From an uncultured Prevotellaceae bacterium (GTDB lineage: Bacteria > Bacteroidota > Bacteroidia > Bacteroidales > Bacteroidaceae): DNA of 11,626 nt. The notes below the pieces were generated by a model. That model was not told the DNA's origin, did no database searches, and was given only the letters and a program-made list of their open reading frames with translations. The stretch is taken from assembly GCA_937902455.1 (NCBI GenBank), contig CALELI010000007.1, positions 1 through 11,626 of the forward strand, in the 5' to 3' direction. Position 1 is the stretch's first letter; the number at the start of each line of letters is the position of its first letter. This document shows positions 1-7,590 of the stretch, one piece after another. Made by a program: the position numbers and the translations under genes.

Positions 1-2
1 CC

Positions 3-143
3 ATCGGGCGCCACACACACGCCAACACAGCCGCAGCCTACCAGATGCTCGCGCCAGGCAAATGGTGGCGCATACAAGGCGGCATGGGCGTCCTGGTAGC
101 CTTCATCATCTACTGCTACTACATCGTCATCTCCGGGTGGACC
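3..143 (+). pseudogene. Internal fragment of a sodium:neurotransmitter symporter (NSS/SNF) family transporter
   Basis: The plus-strand frame starting at base 3 reads IGRHTHANTAAAYQ, then APG-WW, then a hydrophobic stretch ending in ISGWT. This matches, from memory of the family, the region around the third membrane segment of bacterial NSS (SNF-type) transporters, where an IGR-T-AN stretch precedes a segment ending in (V/I)(A/S)GWT. Such proteins are inner-membrane, Na+-coupled importers of amino acids or related amines. Only about 47 residues are present. The gene has no start here and runs off the left edge. After about base 143 the frame stops resembling the family and instead reads the antisense of the dnaX tau linker. 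It is therefore truncated by a junction and cannot encode a working transporter within this window. The family call rests on a short stretch; I am fairly but not fully sure. Confidence 0.6.
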
Positions 144-371
144 ATGTTCTTGATAGAAAAGCCACCAGAACGTACCGGTTGTGGCTTTGTCTCTGGAATA
201 CCAGGGATAGTCACTTTTTGGCTTTCCGCAACTGTATTGGCCTTAGGCTGACTCTTGATTTCCTTTACGGCAGGAGCCTGTTCCTGGGCAGCAGAAGGTG
301 TAGCAACTGAAAATACTGGTTTCAGCCGCCTTACCTCTTTCTTCCCTATATTTCTCCTGCCTCCTACCTTA
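144..371 (-). pseudogene. dnaX: Out-of-frame, truncated continuation of dnaX (tau-specific linker)
   Basis: On the minus strand, just past the dnaX stop at 369-371, the +1 frame is open and reads KVGGRR, KEVRRLKPVFS, an A/Q/P/K-rich stretch, then GGFSIKNM near 144. LKP(V/I)F and GFSIK motifs in a low-complexity linker are what I expect after the clamp-loader domains of Bacteroidetes DnaX, so this is the start of the tau-only part. It has no credible start of its own: a TTG at 398-400 lies inside the dnaX frame. After about base 144 the frame turns into the antisense of a transporter fragment and ends at a stop around 117-119. The tau C-terminal domains that bind DnaB and the polymerase alpha subunit are absent from the window. 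Whether the frame change is programmed, mutational or a read error cannot be told from one sequence. Confidence 0.65.
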
Positions 372-1475
372 GGGGTGGTCCTCCTGAGCGTCCTGAGCAA
401 TCTCGATAAGAGTTATCTCAACCAGGAGACGCTTGTTCTGGCTCAGTTTGTAGTTGATGTCACAATCCGTACAGCGACGAATAGCACAATAAAGGAACTC
501 TGTCTTGCACTTGGCTGCCTGCTGTGAATATTGCTGACGGACATCTTCGTTGCTGTCAATGAGAGAAAGTGTCTGGGGGTCCTTACTCATGAGCAGATTC
601 CTCAGGTGGGAATTAAGTCCGAGGATGAAATGATTGCCCTCGAATCCCTTGTTGAGAATCTCATCGAATATCATCATCAGTTCCGACACCTTATTCTCCA
701 TGAAACAATCCACCAGTCTGAAATAATACTCATAGTCAAGCACGTTCAGATTGGCAATTGTCTGTTTGTAGGTAATGTTGCCCTGACAGAAGGCGTTGAC
801 CTGGTCGAATATGGAGAGTGCATCGCGCATTCCTCCGTCAGCTTTCTGGGCAATCACATTGAGCGCAGCAGGTTCCGCACTGATATTCTCCCTCTCTGCC
901 ACATTCTGAAGATGGCCGATTATGTCCTTCACACTCATTCGGTTGAAGTCGTATATCTGGCATCGGCTGAGAATGGTTGGCAACAGTTTATGCTTCTCCG
1001 TAGTTGCAAGTATGAAGATGACATAGTGAGGCGGTTCTTCAAGTGTCTTCAGGAAGGCATTGAAGGCAGCCTGTGAGAGCATGTGAACCTCGTCGATGAT
1101 GAACACCTTATACTTGCCGACCTGAGGCGGGATACGAGTCTGCTCAATCAATGTCCTTATATCTTCTACGGAGTTGTTGGATGCAGCATCCAGTTCGTGT
1201 ATATTCAGCGAGCGATTCTCGTTAAAAGCCTTGCATGACTCACACTCGTCACAGGCGTCTCCGTTCTCCTTAGGATTAAGGCAGTTGATGTTCTTGGCGA
1301 ATATTCTCGCACAGGTGGTCTTTCCCACACCTCGAGGTCCACAGAAAAGATACGCGTGAGCAAGATGATTGGTCTTGATGGAGTTCTTCAGGGTGGTAGT
1401 CAACGAAGACTGGCCTACCACGGAATCGAACGTAACCGGACGGTACTTCCTGGCTGATACTATATAATTTTCCAT
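369..1475 (-). CDS. dnaX: DNA polymerase III subunit gamma/tau (frame ends early)
   Basis: ATPase subunit of the clamp loader that opens and loads the beta sliding clamp at primer ends in the cytoplasm. The 368-residue frame starts MENYIVSARKYRP and shows the Walker A motif GPRGVGKTT (46-54), four zinc-ligand cysteines (65, 75, 78, 81), Walker B IIDEVHML with D128/E129, the sensor/arginine-finger region ILSRC (169-172), and then the lid and collar domains. The ATG at 1475 is preceded by an A-rich leader typical of the phylum; the S9 peptidase gene ends 26 nt upstream. The frame stops at TAA (369-371), just where the tau linker should begin, and the linker continues in the +1 frame. The product is thus gamma-like in length, against roughly 600 residues usual for Bacteroidetes. 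The sequence AGGAGG (380-385, minus sense) lies 5 nt before the CCC-TAA at the break. Confidence 0.93.
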   Translation of the reverse strand: MENYIVSARKYRPVTFDSVVGQSSLTTTLKNSIKTNHLAHAYLFCGPRGVGKTTCARIFAKNINCLNPKENGDACDECESCKAFNENRSLNIHELDAASNNSVEDIRTLIEQTRIPPQVGKYKVFIIDEVHMLSQAAFNAFLKTLEEPPHYVIFILATTEKHKLLPTILSRCQIYDFNRMSVKDIIGHLQNVAERENISAEPAALNVIAQKADGGMRDALSIFDQVNAFCQGNITYKQTIANLNVLDYEYYFRLVDCFMENKVSELMMIFDEILNKGFEGNHFILGLNSHLRNLLMSKDPQTLSLIDSNEDVRQQYSQQAAKCKTEFLYCAIRRCTDCDINYKLSQNKRLLVEITLIEIAQDAQEDHP

Positions 1476-1501
1476 TTATCTATTATTTTTATTGTCTATG
1501 T

Positions 1502-3877
1502 CTACAAATTCTTATCAGGGTACATGCTATTCCACCATGAGTCATTGTCCTGCAGCCATTTGGCAAACCACGCATACAAAGTATTCTGCCAGCGCAGGCG
1601 TTTGTCGTATTCCAGTATGTGGTGGTTCTCGCCCTTTACCAGCACGAGTGCTGTAGGACGTCCGAGGATTTTCAGGGCATTGTACATCTGGATGCTCTCA
1701 CCTACAGGTACGTTCGTGTCGGCATCTCCATGAATCAGCAGGAGTGGTGTGTGTACCTTGTCAGCATTGAAAAGCGGGCTCTGGTCCACAAAGAGTTTCT
1801 TGTCCTTCCACGGGAAGCTCTTTGCCATGGATACGGAACTGTACGAGTATCCCCAGTAACCTTCACCCCAGTAACTCGTATGGTCGCTGATTCCGGCATG
1901 AGAGATTCCTGCTGCGAAGATGTCGGTTTGAGTAAGGAGGTACTGGGTCATGAAACCGCCGTAACTCGCACCTATGCAACCTATCTTCCCAGAATTGACG
2001 AATGCGTGCTGGGCGCAGAACTGCTTCACACCCTCGATTATGTCCTCTGCCACTCCCTTACCTGCCGTATTGACATGGCGGGAGGCAAATTCCTGACCGA
2101 ACCCAGTCGCACCGGAAGGATTGATTATCAGTACCACATATCCTAGTTCGGCATAAGCCGGATGTGGATATCTGCTTTCGAAATTCCTGCTTGTCGGCGA
2201 ACAGCCTCCGTAGTAGTTGACAATCATAGGATATTTCTTCGACGGGTCGAAATCAGAAGGCAGGTAATATCTGCCGTATATTGTCTCACCCTTCCCGTTC
2301 GTGAATGTCCACGGTTTGCAGGTTCCGAGCACCACATCCTTCAGATTTTCCTTACTGAGATCCTCACAGAGTGTTACGGCATTTGATTTTATGTTCACCG
2401 TGTACAACCTGTCGGAATTCAGTGCCGAGTTGCCATAGAAGGCCAGCAGTGGTGACTTCTCAGCCAGGGCAAACCGGCTTACCATTTCTTCCGGAAGGTC
2501 TATCTGCCTTATTTTTCCATTTTCAGGATTCATCACGAACAGGTTCACGGAGTCCTTGTCCTCTGCCGTGAAATAGATTTTTCCGTCGTTCCGGCTCCAT
2601 TGCATGGCTGACACATTCGGGTTGAAATCCCTTGTCATCGGTCTTACCTTCTTTGTCGCAATATCCATGATGTACATCTGGATATCCGTCAGGCTTGGGA
2701 TGACTCCTTCTCCGAGGACATTTCCGATTCCTCCGAAAATCTCAGGACTACCCATCACGGCAATCTGGCTGGCATCGGGAGAGAGAATTGCGTTCGTGAA
2801 ACTTATCTCGCGGTCAATCAGCATCTCGGCCTTCATCGTAGTGACGTCAAGCAAGTAGACAGTCACCATTCCGTCGGTAGGACGGTCAGTATCCGCAGCT
2901 GATTCGCTCTTCCCGATCAGGGCATACCGGCCGTCATCGGATATGTCAAGGCAATACACATTATGATACCCGAATGTGAGCGGCTGTACATGTCTGGTCT
3001 TCAGGTCGTATTTTTCCAGGTGAGTCCTTGTCCTCCATCCTGGTATGCGGTCATCAGGCTCGACTATCTCATATACATTCGCATTCTCGGCAGGGCCATT
3101 CTCCGAAATGGTCAGCATGAGCCAGTCTTCCGATGGTGAGAATTCCACCTGGGCCCCACTCTTTATGTCATCTGCCACAACCTCCTGGGTACCGGTAAGT
3201 GGATCTGCCGTCACAACCTCCATATTGTCACCCCTCTTGCGGGTGAAATAATATTTCTGGCTTTTCGGCATCCATCTTGCATCATATATCCCTCCTAACT
3301 GAAACGAATTACCTGTCTTGAGATCCCTGAGCTGGGTTTCCGTGACGGTCTGTTTTGCCGAGAGGGTCTGACTGTTTCTGACGAGCATGAATCTGCCGTC
3401 GTTCGACAGGCTCACACTGCTGTATTTCCTTGCCTGCAACACATTATATATATTATAATGATGTGGCAGTTTCTCACGCGATACACTGACCGCAGCCTTG
3501 TCATTGACCTCAATCTCCACCTTCAGGGCTTCGCACTGTCTGTCCGACTCATATCTCACGTCTACGTCGTAGGCATTGGGAACTAACCCCTTCTTGCCGT
3601 CAAGCACCTTTCCGTCAAGGAGGACTTTTGCATTCTCCACTCCCTTCACCGTAAACCGTGCCTCCGTGTAGGCCTTGTTCTCGAATGAGAAGTGGGCAAC
3701 ATATATCTTGCCCTTCTGCTCGTACTTCTTGCCTGAAAGGTCTACCTCGTCTACCGCAAACGGCATTTTCTGTTCAATCGGTTCATCGTGACGGAAGTCT
3801 GTCACCTCTATCACTTCGGCTGATAATGTATTCATCGCGCTGATTAGCAACAAAAGGGTAATAATTCGTTTCATCAT
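1502..3877 (-). CDS. Secreted S9-family (prolyl oligopeptidase / DPP4-like) serine peptidase
   Basis: Probable exported peptidase that trims peptides, often after proline, in the periplasm or at the cell surface. The 791-residue frame begins with a signal peptide (MMKR, then a leucine-rich core, likely cleavage after LSA near residue 20). Residues ~25-150 form an extra N-terminal domain. Residues ~150-550 have the repeated strand pattern of a seven-bladed propeller (phrases such as SNDGRFMLV and ISDDGRYALIG). The C-terminal alpha/beta-hydrolase holds the catalytic triad: Ser638 in GASYGG, Asp720 in HGDADTNV and His752 in GENHHI. Two tandem ATGs (3877 and 3874) are both usable; the second gives the more usual MKR start. 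It lies 9 nt after the rfbC stop, so the two are probably co-transcribed. Substrate specificity (dipeptidyl peptidase or other) cannot be read from the sequence. Confidence 0.93.
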   Translation of the reverse strand: MMKRIITLLLLISAMNTLSAEVIEVTDFRHDEPIEQKMPFAVDEVDLSGKKYEQKGKIYVAHFSFENKAYTEARFTVKGVENAKVLLDGKVLDGKKGLVPNAYDVDVRYESDRQCEALKVEIEVNDKAAVSVSREKLPHHYNIYNVLQARKYSSVSLSNDGRFMLVRNSQTLSAKQTVTETQLRDLKTGNSFQLGGIYDARWMPKSQKYYFTRKRGDNMEVVTADPLTGTQEVVADDIKSGAQVEFSPSEDWLMLTISENGPAENANVYEIVEPDDRIPGWRTRTHLEKYDLKTRHVQPLTFGYHNVYCLDISDDGRYALIGKSESAADTDRPTDGMVTVYLLDVTTMKAEMLIDREISFTNAILSPDASQIAVMGSPEIFGGIGNVLGEGVIPSLTDIQMYIMDIATKKVRPMTRDFNPNVSAMQWSRNDGKIYFTAEDKDSVNLFVMNPENGKIRQIDLPEEMVSRFALAEKSPLLAFYGNSALNSDRLYTVNIKSNAVTLCEDLSKENLKDVVLGTCKPWTFTNGKGETIYGRYYLPSDFDPSKKYPMIVNYYGGCSPTSRNFESRYPHPAYAELGYVVLIINPSGATGFGQEFASRHVNTAGKGVAEDIIEGVKQFCAQHAFVNSGKIGCIGASYGGFMTQYLLTQTDIFAAGISHAGISDHTSYWGEGYWGYSYSSVSMAKSFPWKDKKLFVDQSPLFNADKVHTPLLLIHGDADTNVPVGESIQMYNALKILGRPTALVLVKGENHHILEYDKRLRWQNTLYAWFAKWLQDNDSWWNSMYPDKNL

Positions 3878-3886
3878 AGTTTCTTT

Positions 3887-4435
3887 TTAGAAAGGACTTA
3901 CTATGTCTTTTAGTCTTGGATGATGGCTGTCCTTCTCGCTGAGGATACGTTTCTCCACAGGCAGTTTCCAGTCTATTCCAAGGTTAGGGTCATCCCAGGC
4001 AATGGCACCTTCGCTCTCGGGATGGTAGAACTCGTCGCACTTGTACTGGAACAGAGCCTCATCGCTCAGCACTGCAAAGCCGTGAGCAAAGCCTTTCGGG
4101 ATGAAGAGCTGCAACTTGTTTTCCTCCGACAGTTCCACGGACACATGCTTCCCGAATGTTGAACTGCCTTTTCTCAGGTCTACGGCCACATCGAGTACCC
4201 TACCTTTCACCACCCTCACCAGCTTGGCCTGGGAATATGGAGGTTTCTGGAAATGCAGCCCGCGCACCACTCCGATACACGACTTGCTTTCATTGTCCTG
4301 CACAAAGTTCACCTTTCCTACCTTCTCGTCGAATTCCCGCTGGGAGAACGATTCGAAGAAATAACCTCTGGCATCATTGAACACCCTCGGTTCGATGACC
4401 TTCACGCCCTCTATCTCAGTATCTATTACATTCAT
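3887..4435 (-). CDS. rfbC: dTDP-4-dehydrorhamnose 3,5-epimerase
   Basis: Catalyses the third step of dTDP-L-rhamnose synthesis (double epimerisation of dTDP-4-dehydro-6-deoxyglucose), supplying rhamnose for surface polysaccharides. The ATG at 4435 gives a 182-residue protein starting MNVIDTEIEGV, the usual beginning for Bacteroidetes homologues; a TTG two codons upstream is also in frame but less likely. Numbered from the ATG, the RmlC cupin residues are present: the RGLHFQ motif with catalytic His61, Lys71, Tyr131, and Tyr137 in DEFYHP; an Asp in LSEKD near 169 should pair with the histidine. Length is normal. The rest of the rhamnose pathway (rfbA, rfbB, rfbD) is not in the window, so this gene is separated from its partners. 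It lies between aroB (66 nt upstream, with a heptamer array in between) and the S9 peptidase (9 nt downstream). Confidence 0.95.
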   Translation of the reverse strand: MNVIDTEIEGVKVIEPRVFNDARGYFFESFSQREFDEKVGKVNFVQDNESKSCIGVVRGLHFQKPPYSQAKLVRVVKGRVLDVAVDLRKGSSTFGKHVSVELSEENKLQLFIPKGFAHGFAVLSDEALFQYKCDEFYHPESEGAIAWDDPNLGIDWKLPVEKRILSEKDSHHPRLKDIVSPF

Positions 4436-4460
4436 AATCAAATTTGCACAACTACCCGCT

Positions 4461-4488
4461 ATTCACTTTTCACTATTCACTTTTCACT
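4461..4488. repeat. Tandem heptamer array, 4 units, between aroB and rfbC
   Basis: Four perfect 7-bp steps read ATTCACT, TTTCACT, ATTCACT, TTTCACT on the plus strand (AGTGAAT/AGTGAAA in the sense of the genes). Each unit carries TGA in gene sense, and the 7-bp step puts these in all three frames. The array begins 13 nt after the aroB stop codon and ends 25 nt before the rfbC ATG. A small hairpin, CGCGC-GCA-GCGCG (4489-4501), fills the space between the aroB stop and the array; it lacks a T run, so I do not call it a terminator. Confidence 0.85.
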
Positions 4489-4501
4489 CGCGCGCAGCGC
4501 G

Positions 4502-5503
4502 TCACAGTCCTTCGCGATAGAAATCCAGAGCCTCTATCATCTGTTCCTTAGTGATTGGACGGTTGATTCTCACCACTCCAAGTCCACTCAGCAACGTACA
4601 CTGTACTATCTCGCCGAAATTCTTCTTGTCGTGTGAGATGAAACTGTACAACTGATCATAGTCATCACACGATACGTTCATCGTACCGTAGTTCTCCTTG
4701 ATGAACTGTACAACCATTCTCATGATATCCTGAGGAAAGTCGAAATAAGCCGCAGAGAGATAAAGTTCGCACATCATTCCCCACGCAACGGCATAGCCGT
4801 GCAGTACAGGCTGCCCCTTCATCATGGCCAGGCTCTCGAATGCGTGACCAAGAGTGTGCCCGAAATTAAGAGCTTTGCGCATGTCCTTCTCGTTCGGGTC
4901 CTTTTCCACAAAGACCTTCTTCACCCCGACACTTCTTCGGATCATCCTGCCAAGACGGTCAAAGTCTATGTCGTAGAGATCGAACGACAGGAGTTCATCG
5001 AGCATGTCGGACTTCGAGAGCAATCCGTGCTTTATCATCTCGGCATAGCCCGAGAGGATGTTCTCGCGGTCGAGCGTCTCGAGGAACTCGCTCTTGAAGA
5101 TGACCCTCGCCGGCATGCTGAACACACCGATCTCGTTCTTCAGACCTCCGAAATTGATGCCAGTCTTTCCTCCGGCAGAGGCATCCACCATTCCGAGCAG
5201 GGTTGTAGGGAAGTTTATGAACTTTATTCCGCGCTTGAAGGTACTTGCAGCAAATCCTCCGAGGTCAGTCACCATTCCTCCGCCAAGATTGATAAGGACG
5301 GAGTACCTGGTGGCGCCACCTTCCTGAAGTGCCGTCCATACGGTCGTTACCGATTCCAGGTTCTTGTTGACATCATTTGCGGGGATAACAATCACACGTG
5401 TCTCCACGCCACCCAGTTCCTCTCTTAGCCTTGGAAGGCAGTATTTCTCTGTGTTCTCGTCGCACAGGACGAACACCTTGTCATATTTCTCGAGCTCAAT
5501 CAT
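4502..5503 (-). CDS. aroB: 3-dehydroquinate synthase
   Basis: Second enzyme of the shikimate pathway: converts DAHP to 3-dehydroquinate with NAD and a divalent metal, in the cytoplasm. The 333-residue frame shows the nucleotide-binding GGGMVTDLGGF (74-84), ASTFKRGI (86-93), FPTTLL--VDAS-GGKTGIN (98-117), and the metal ligands Glu155 (GYAEMIKHG), His216 (in GHTLGHAFE, with His220 the likely catalytic histidine) and His235 (LHGYAVAWG). The ATG at 5503 is the first possible start, because a TGA lies two codons upstream in frame. The protein starts directly at the strand YDKVFVLCDEN and so seems to lack roughly 15-25 N-terminal residues common in homologues. The missing part would lie in the heptamer array that overlaps this start. 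The GH97 gene ends 24 nt upstream, so translation may be coupled. The fold and active site are otherwise intact. Confidence 0.95.
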   Translation of the reverse strand: MIELEKYDKVFVLCDENTEKYCLPRLREELGGVETRVIVIPANDVNKNLESVTTVWTALQEGGATRYSVLINLGGGMVTDLGGFAASTFKRGIKFINFPTTLLGMVDASAGGKTGINFGGLKNEIGVFSMPARVIFKSEFLETLDRENILSGYAEMIKHGLLSKSDMLDELLSFDLYDIDFDRLGRMIRRSVGVKKVFVEKDPNEKDMRKALNFGHTLGHAFESLAMMKGQPVLHGYAVAWGMMCELYLSAAYFDFPQDIMRMVVQFIKENYGTMNVSCDDYDQLYSFISHDKKNFGEIVQCTLLSGLGVVRINRPITKEQMIEALDFYREGL

Positions 5504-5540
5504 TGTTCATTTTTCAATCTTCATTGTTCATTTTTCATTT
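5499..5540. repeat. Tandem heptamer array, 6 units, overlapping the GH97 stop and the aroB start
   Basis: Read in gene sense (minus strand) the six 7-bp units are AAATGAA, AAATGAA, CAATGAA, GATTGAA, AAATGAA, CAATGAT. The first two contain the last codons and the TGA stop of the GH97 gene (5528-5530); the last supplies the ATG of aroB (5501-5503). Most units contain ATGA, an overlapping start/stop. Because seven is not a multiple of three, TGA appears in all three frames of the gene strand. The array is the whole intergenic spacer plus the gene edges. Confidence 0.85.
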
Positions 5541-7495
5541 ACCACCAACACGAATCCACCATTCTTGGCCATCTGGATCTTGAACTTCTTCGGGTCCTTG
5601 ATACGGATTGTGGTCTTCTGAGGCTCGCCGTCCTTGTCATCAGAATAGAGGACAGCCTCTGTGTTCTTGCCAATGACCGACGTCAGGTTGAGCACCTTCT
5701 CGCAAGCCTCCTCGGCATTGTTGCCGGCAATGTAGAGCTTATCGCCACTCTGGCGTGCCAGTACGCAGAACTTGCCTGGATATCCGTCAACGAACGTAGT
5801 GTTGTTCCATGTTGTAGGCACAGCCTTCATGAATTCTATGCTCACCTCAGGAGCACCGCCTTCTGCAAACGGCTTGAGGTTCTCCGGTGTGAGTGCGAAG
5901 TTCTGTATCGGGTTCTGGAAGAGAACGGCCTGAGCCAGTTCGTGGCAGTCAGTAGTGACACGGCGCACTCCGCCCCTGTTGCCTCTTCTGAGATGACGGT
6001 TGAGGAACGAGCCACCCCATTCCATGCAGCCCACGGTGTTGCGGATAAACGGATGAGTGGAAGTGTCCTTTGCCTCGCGGTCAGCACTGCCCTGTCCGAA
6101 CACGAGGTTCTCTGATGCGAGGACTGCCTCACTGCCCACGTAGTTAGGATACATTCTCTCCCAGCCTCTCGGGAGTGTACAGCCGTGGAAGATGACCATG
6201 ATTTCATTGTCGTTGGCATCGCTCAGGACCTCTTCGTACATACGCATCGTCTCCTGCTTGTCACCACCCCAGAAGTCAACCTTGATACCCTTCACGCCTA
6301 TCTTGTGCATCCATCTCATTACAGCCTTTCTCTCGATGGAGTTGTCCATCTTGTTGATAGGGCTCTGGACGATGTCATTCCAGTATCCGCTTGAACTGAA
6401 CCAGAGGAACACATCCACGTTCTTGCTGTGAGCATATTTCACGAGGTCTTCCATCTTCTCATATCCAATCTGCTCGTCCCATCCTGCATCGATGAGGATA
6501 TATTTGTAGCCCAGAGTGTTTGCAAGGTCGATGAAGGCAACCTGGTCGTTCCAGTTCATACTTGCATCCTGCCATACAATCCAGCTCCATGTACTCTTTC
6601 CGAACTGGTAGTTGCAACTCGGCTCGTAGAGCGGCTTCACCGTATTCCATGCAGCAGTAGTCTCTACGATTGGTTTCAGCGAGGAACCGATTGTGATAGT
6701 TCTCCAAGGAGTCACGCCAGGCAGGGCGAATGCAGGTTCCACAGTTCCGTTGCCGTTGTTCTCCTCCGGCATTGGGAATTCTACGGTATAGAGTCCATCA
6801 CCCTTCATGTCGCTGAGTCGGCTACCGCAGTACTTGCTGTCCACGCCCGTCTCACTCACCAGCACCCATCCGTCGTTGCCCACACGGAAAAGGCAAGGGA
6901 AGGTGTAGCCGTGTCCATAGCCCGACTTGTCGGTCATCGGAGCATCGTAGTTGTATGTCTCCTCATAGCTTGGCTTGCTCCTCTTCCAGCCGATCATGGC
7001 ATGGCTCTGCGGACAGAGGAAGGTAGTGGTGTAGGTCGGGAAGTCGAATCCCGTGCTCTCCTTCATTATGCGTATGGAACCCGTCTCTCCCTGACGAGGC
7101 ACCTCATAGCGGAAAGCGATGTCGTTGTTGCTGACATTGAACACAACGGCAATCTTCTGGTTGCGTCCATTCACGAGAGTACATTTCAGCACATTGGCCA
7201 CATAGTGCACCTTCTCCACCTTTGAGCGGTTGAGAGTATAGCTCTCGTCCACTGTCGTCTGTTCACTTGACTGGATGGACATTCCCTTCGAGAAATCACC
7301 CACGTTTGATGTAAAGCCCAGAGGACTCTCGTCGAGCATCTGCTTTCCTGCATATTTCACGCTGTACACAGGATTGCCGTCAGTGTCGTTCACCGTCAGT
7401 TCCAGATTCTTGTCAGGACTGGTTACCACTACAGAATGAGCCAACGCAAACACACCCTGACCCAAAACTACCAAAGCAAGGAATAATCTTTTCAT
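5528..7495 (-). CDS. Glycoside hydrolase family 97 (retaining type, probable alpha-galactosidase-like)
   Basis: Exported glycosidase that removes terminal alpha-linked sugars. A signal peptide (MKRLFLALVVLG, cleavage likely near ALA-H, residue ~20) is followed by the GH97 N-terminal beta-sandwich (~21-280), a TIM barrel (~290-560) and a C-terminal beta domain (~560-655); 655 residues is normal. In the barrel, GIKVDFWGGDKQ carries Asp407. In GH97 an Asp at this site is the nucleophile of retaining members (alpha-galactosidase type), while inverting SusB-type alpha-glucosidases lack it. Glu456 in VGSEAV is the likely acid/base. HPFIRNTVGCMEW (481-493) corresponds to the family NPF-R-V-GPMDY motif, here somewhat divergent. 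The exact substrate is not certain. No SusC/SusD pair is adjacent, so it is not in an obvious polysaccharide-utilization locus. I see no TAnnTTTG promoter upstream, so read-through from nrnA is likely. The ATG at 7495 gives a clean signal peptide. Confidence 0.93.
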   Translation of the reverse strand: MKRLFLALVVLGQGVFALAHSVVVTSPDKNLELTVNDTDGNPVYSVKYAGKQMLDESPLGFTSNVGDFSKGMSIQSSEQTTVDESYTLNRSKVEKVHYVANVLKCTLVNGRNQKIAVVFNVSNNDIAFRYEVPRQGETGSIRIMKESTGFDFPTYTTTFLCPQSHAMIGWKRSKPSYEETYNYDAPMTDKSGYGHGYTFPCLFRVGNDGWVLVSETGVDSKYCGSRLSDMKGDGLYTVEFPMPEENNGNGTVEPAFALPGVTPWRTITIGSSLKPIVETTAAWNTVKPLYEPSCNYQFGKSTWSWIVWQDASMNWNDQVAFIDLANTLGYKYILIDAGWDEQIGYEKMEDLVKYAHSKNVDVFLWFSSSGYWNDIVQSPINKMDNSIERKAVMRWMHKIGVKGIKVDFWGGDKQETMRMYEEVLSDANDNEIMVIFHGCTLPRGWERMYPNYVGSEAVLASENLVFGQGSADREAKDTSTHPFIRNTVGCMEWGGSFLNRHLRRGNRGGVRRVTTDCHELAQAVLFQNPIQNFALTPENLKPFAEGGAPEVSIEFMKAVPTTWNNTTFVDGYPGKFCVLARQSGDKLYIAGNNAEEACEKVLNLTSVIGKNTEAVLYSDDKDGEPQKTTIRIKDPKKFKIQMAKNGGFVLVVNEK

Positions 7496-7555
7496 AATCG
7501 TATGTATTTTTAGTTCGTTTTTTTACTATAACCTTTACAGCCGTTAGCCATTTTC

Positions 7556-7590
7556 ATTCATTGTTAACTGTTAACTGATAACTGTTAACT
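7556..7590. repeat. Tandem heptamer array, 5 units, directly after nrnA
   Basis: Plus-strand units are ATTCATT, GTTAACT, GTTAACT, GATAACT, GTTAACT; in gene sense AGTTAAC, AGTTATC, AGTTAAC, AGTTAAC, AATGAAT. The nrnA stop TAG (7589-7591) is formed by the edge of the first gene-sense unit. TAA or TGA codons recur at the 7-bp step in gene sense, but the AGTTATC variant loses one, so only two of the three frames are stopped inside the array. The rest of the spacer up to the GH97 start (7496-7555) shows no promoter or terminator I can support. Confidence 0.8.

Noticed and set aside
531..1076. 181-codon plus-strand open frame
   Set aside because: Antisense to dnaX, which has clear Walker, zinc and SRC motifs; no independent support.
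4489..4501. Rho-independent terminator after aroB
   Set aside because: A 5-bp GC stem exists but it is followed by the heptamer array, not a T run, in gene sense.
4799..5428. 209-codon plus-strand open frame
   Set aside because: Antisense to aroB with all its active-site motifs; shadow frame.
6428..7225. 265-codon open frame on the plus strand
   Set aside because: It lies wholly antisense to the well-supported GH97 gene and its translation lacks any domain-like pattern; a codon-bias shadow.
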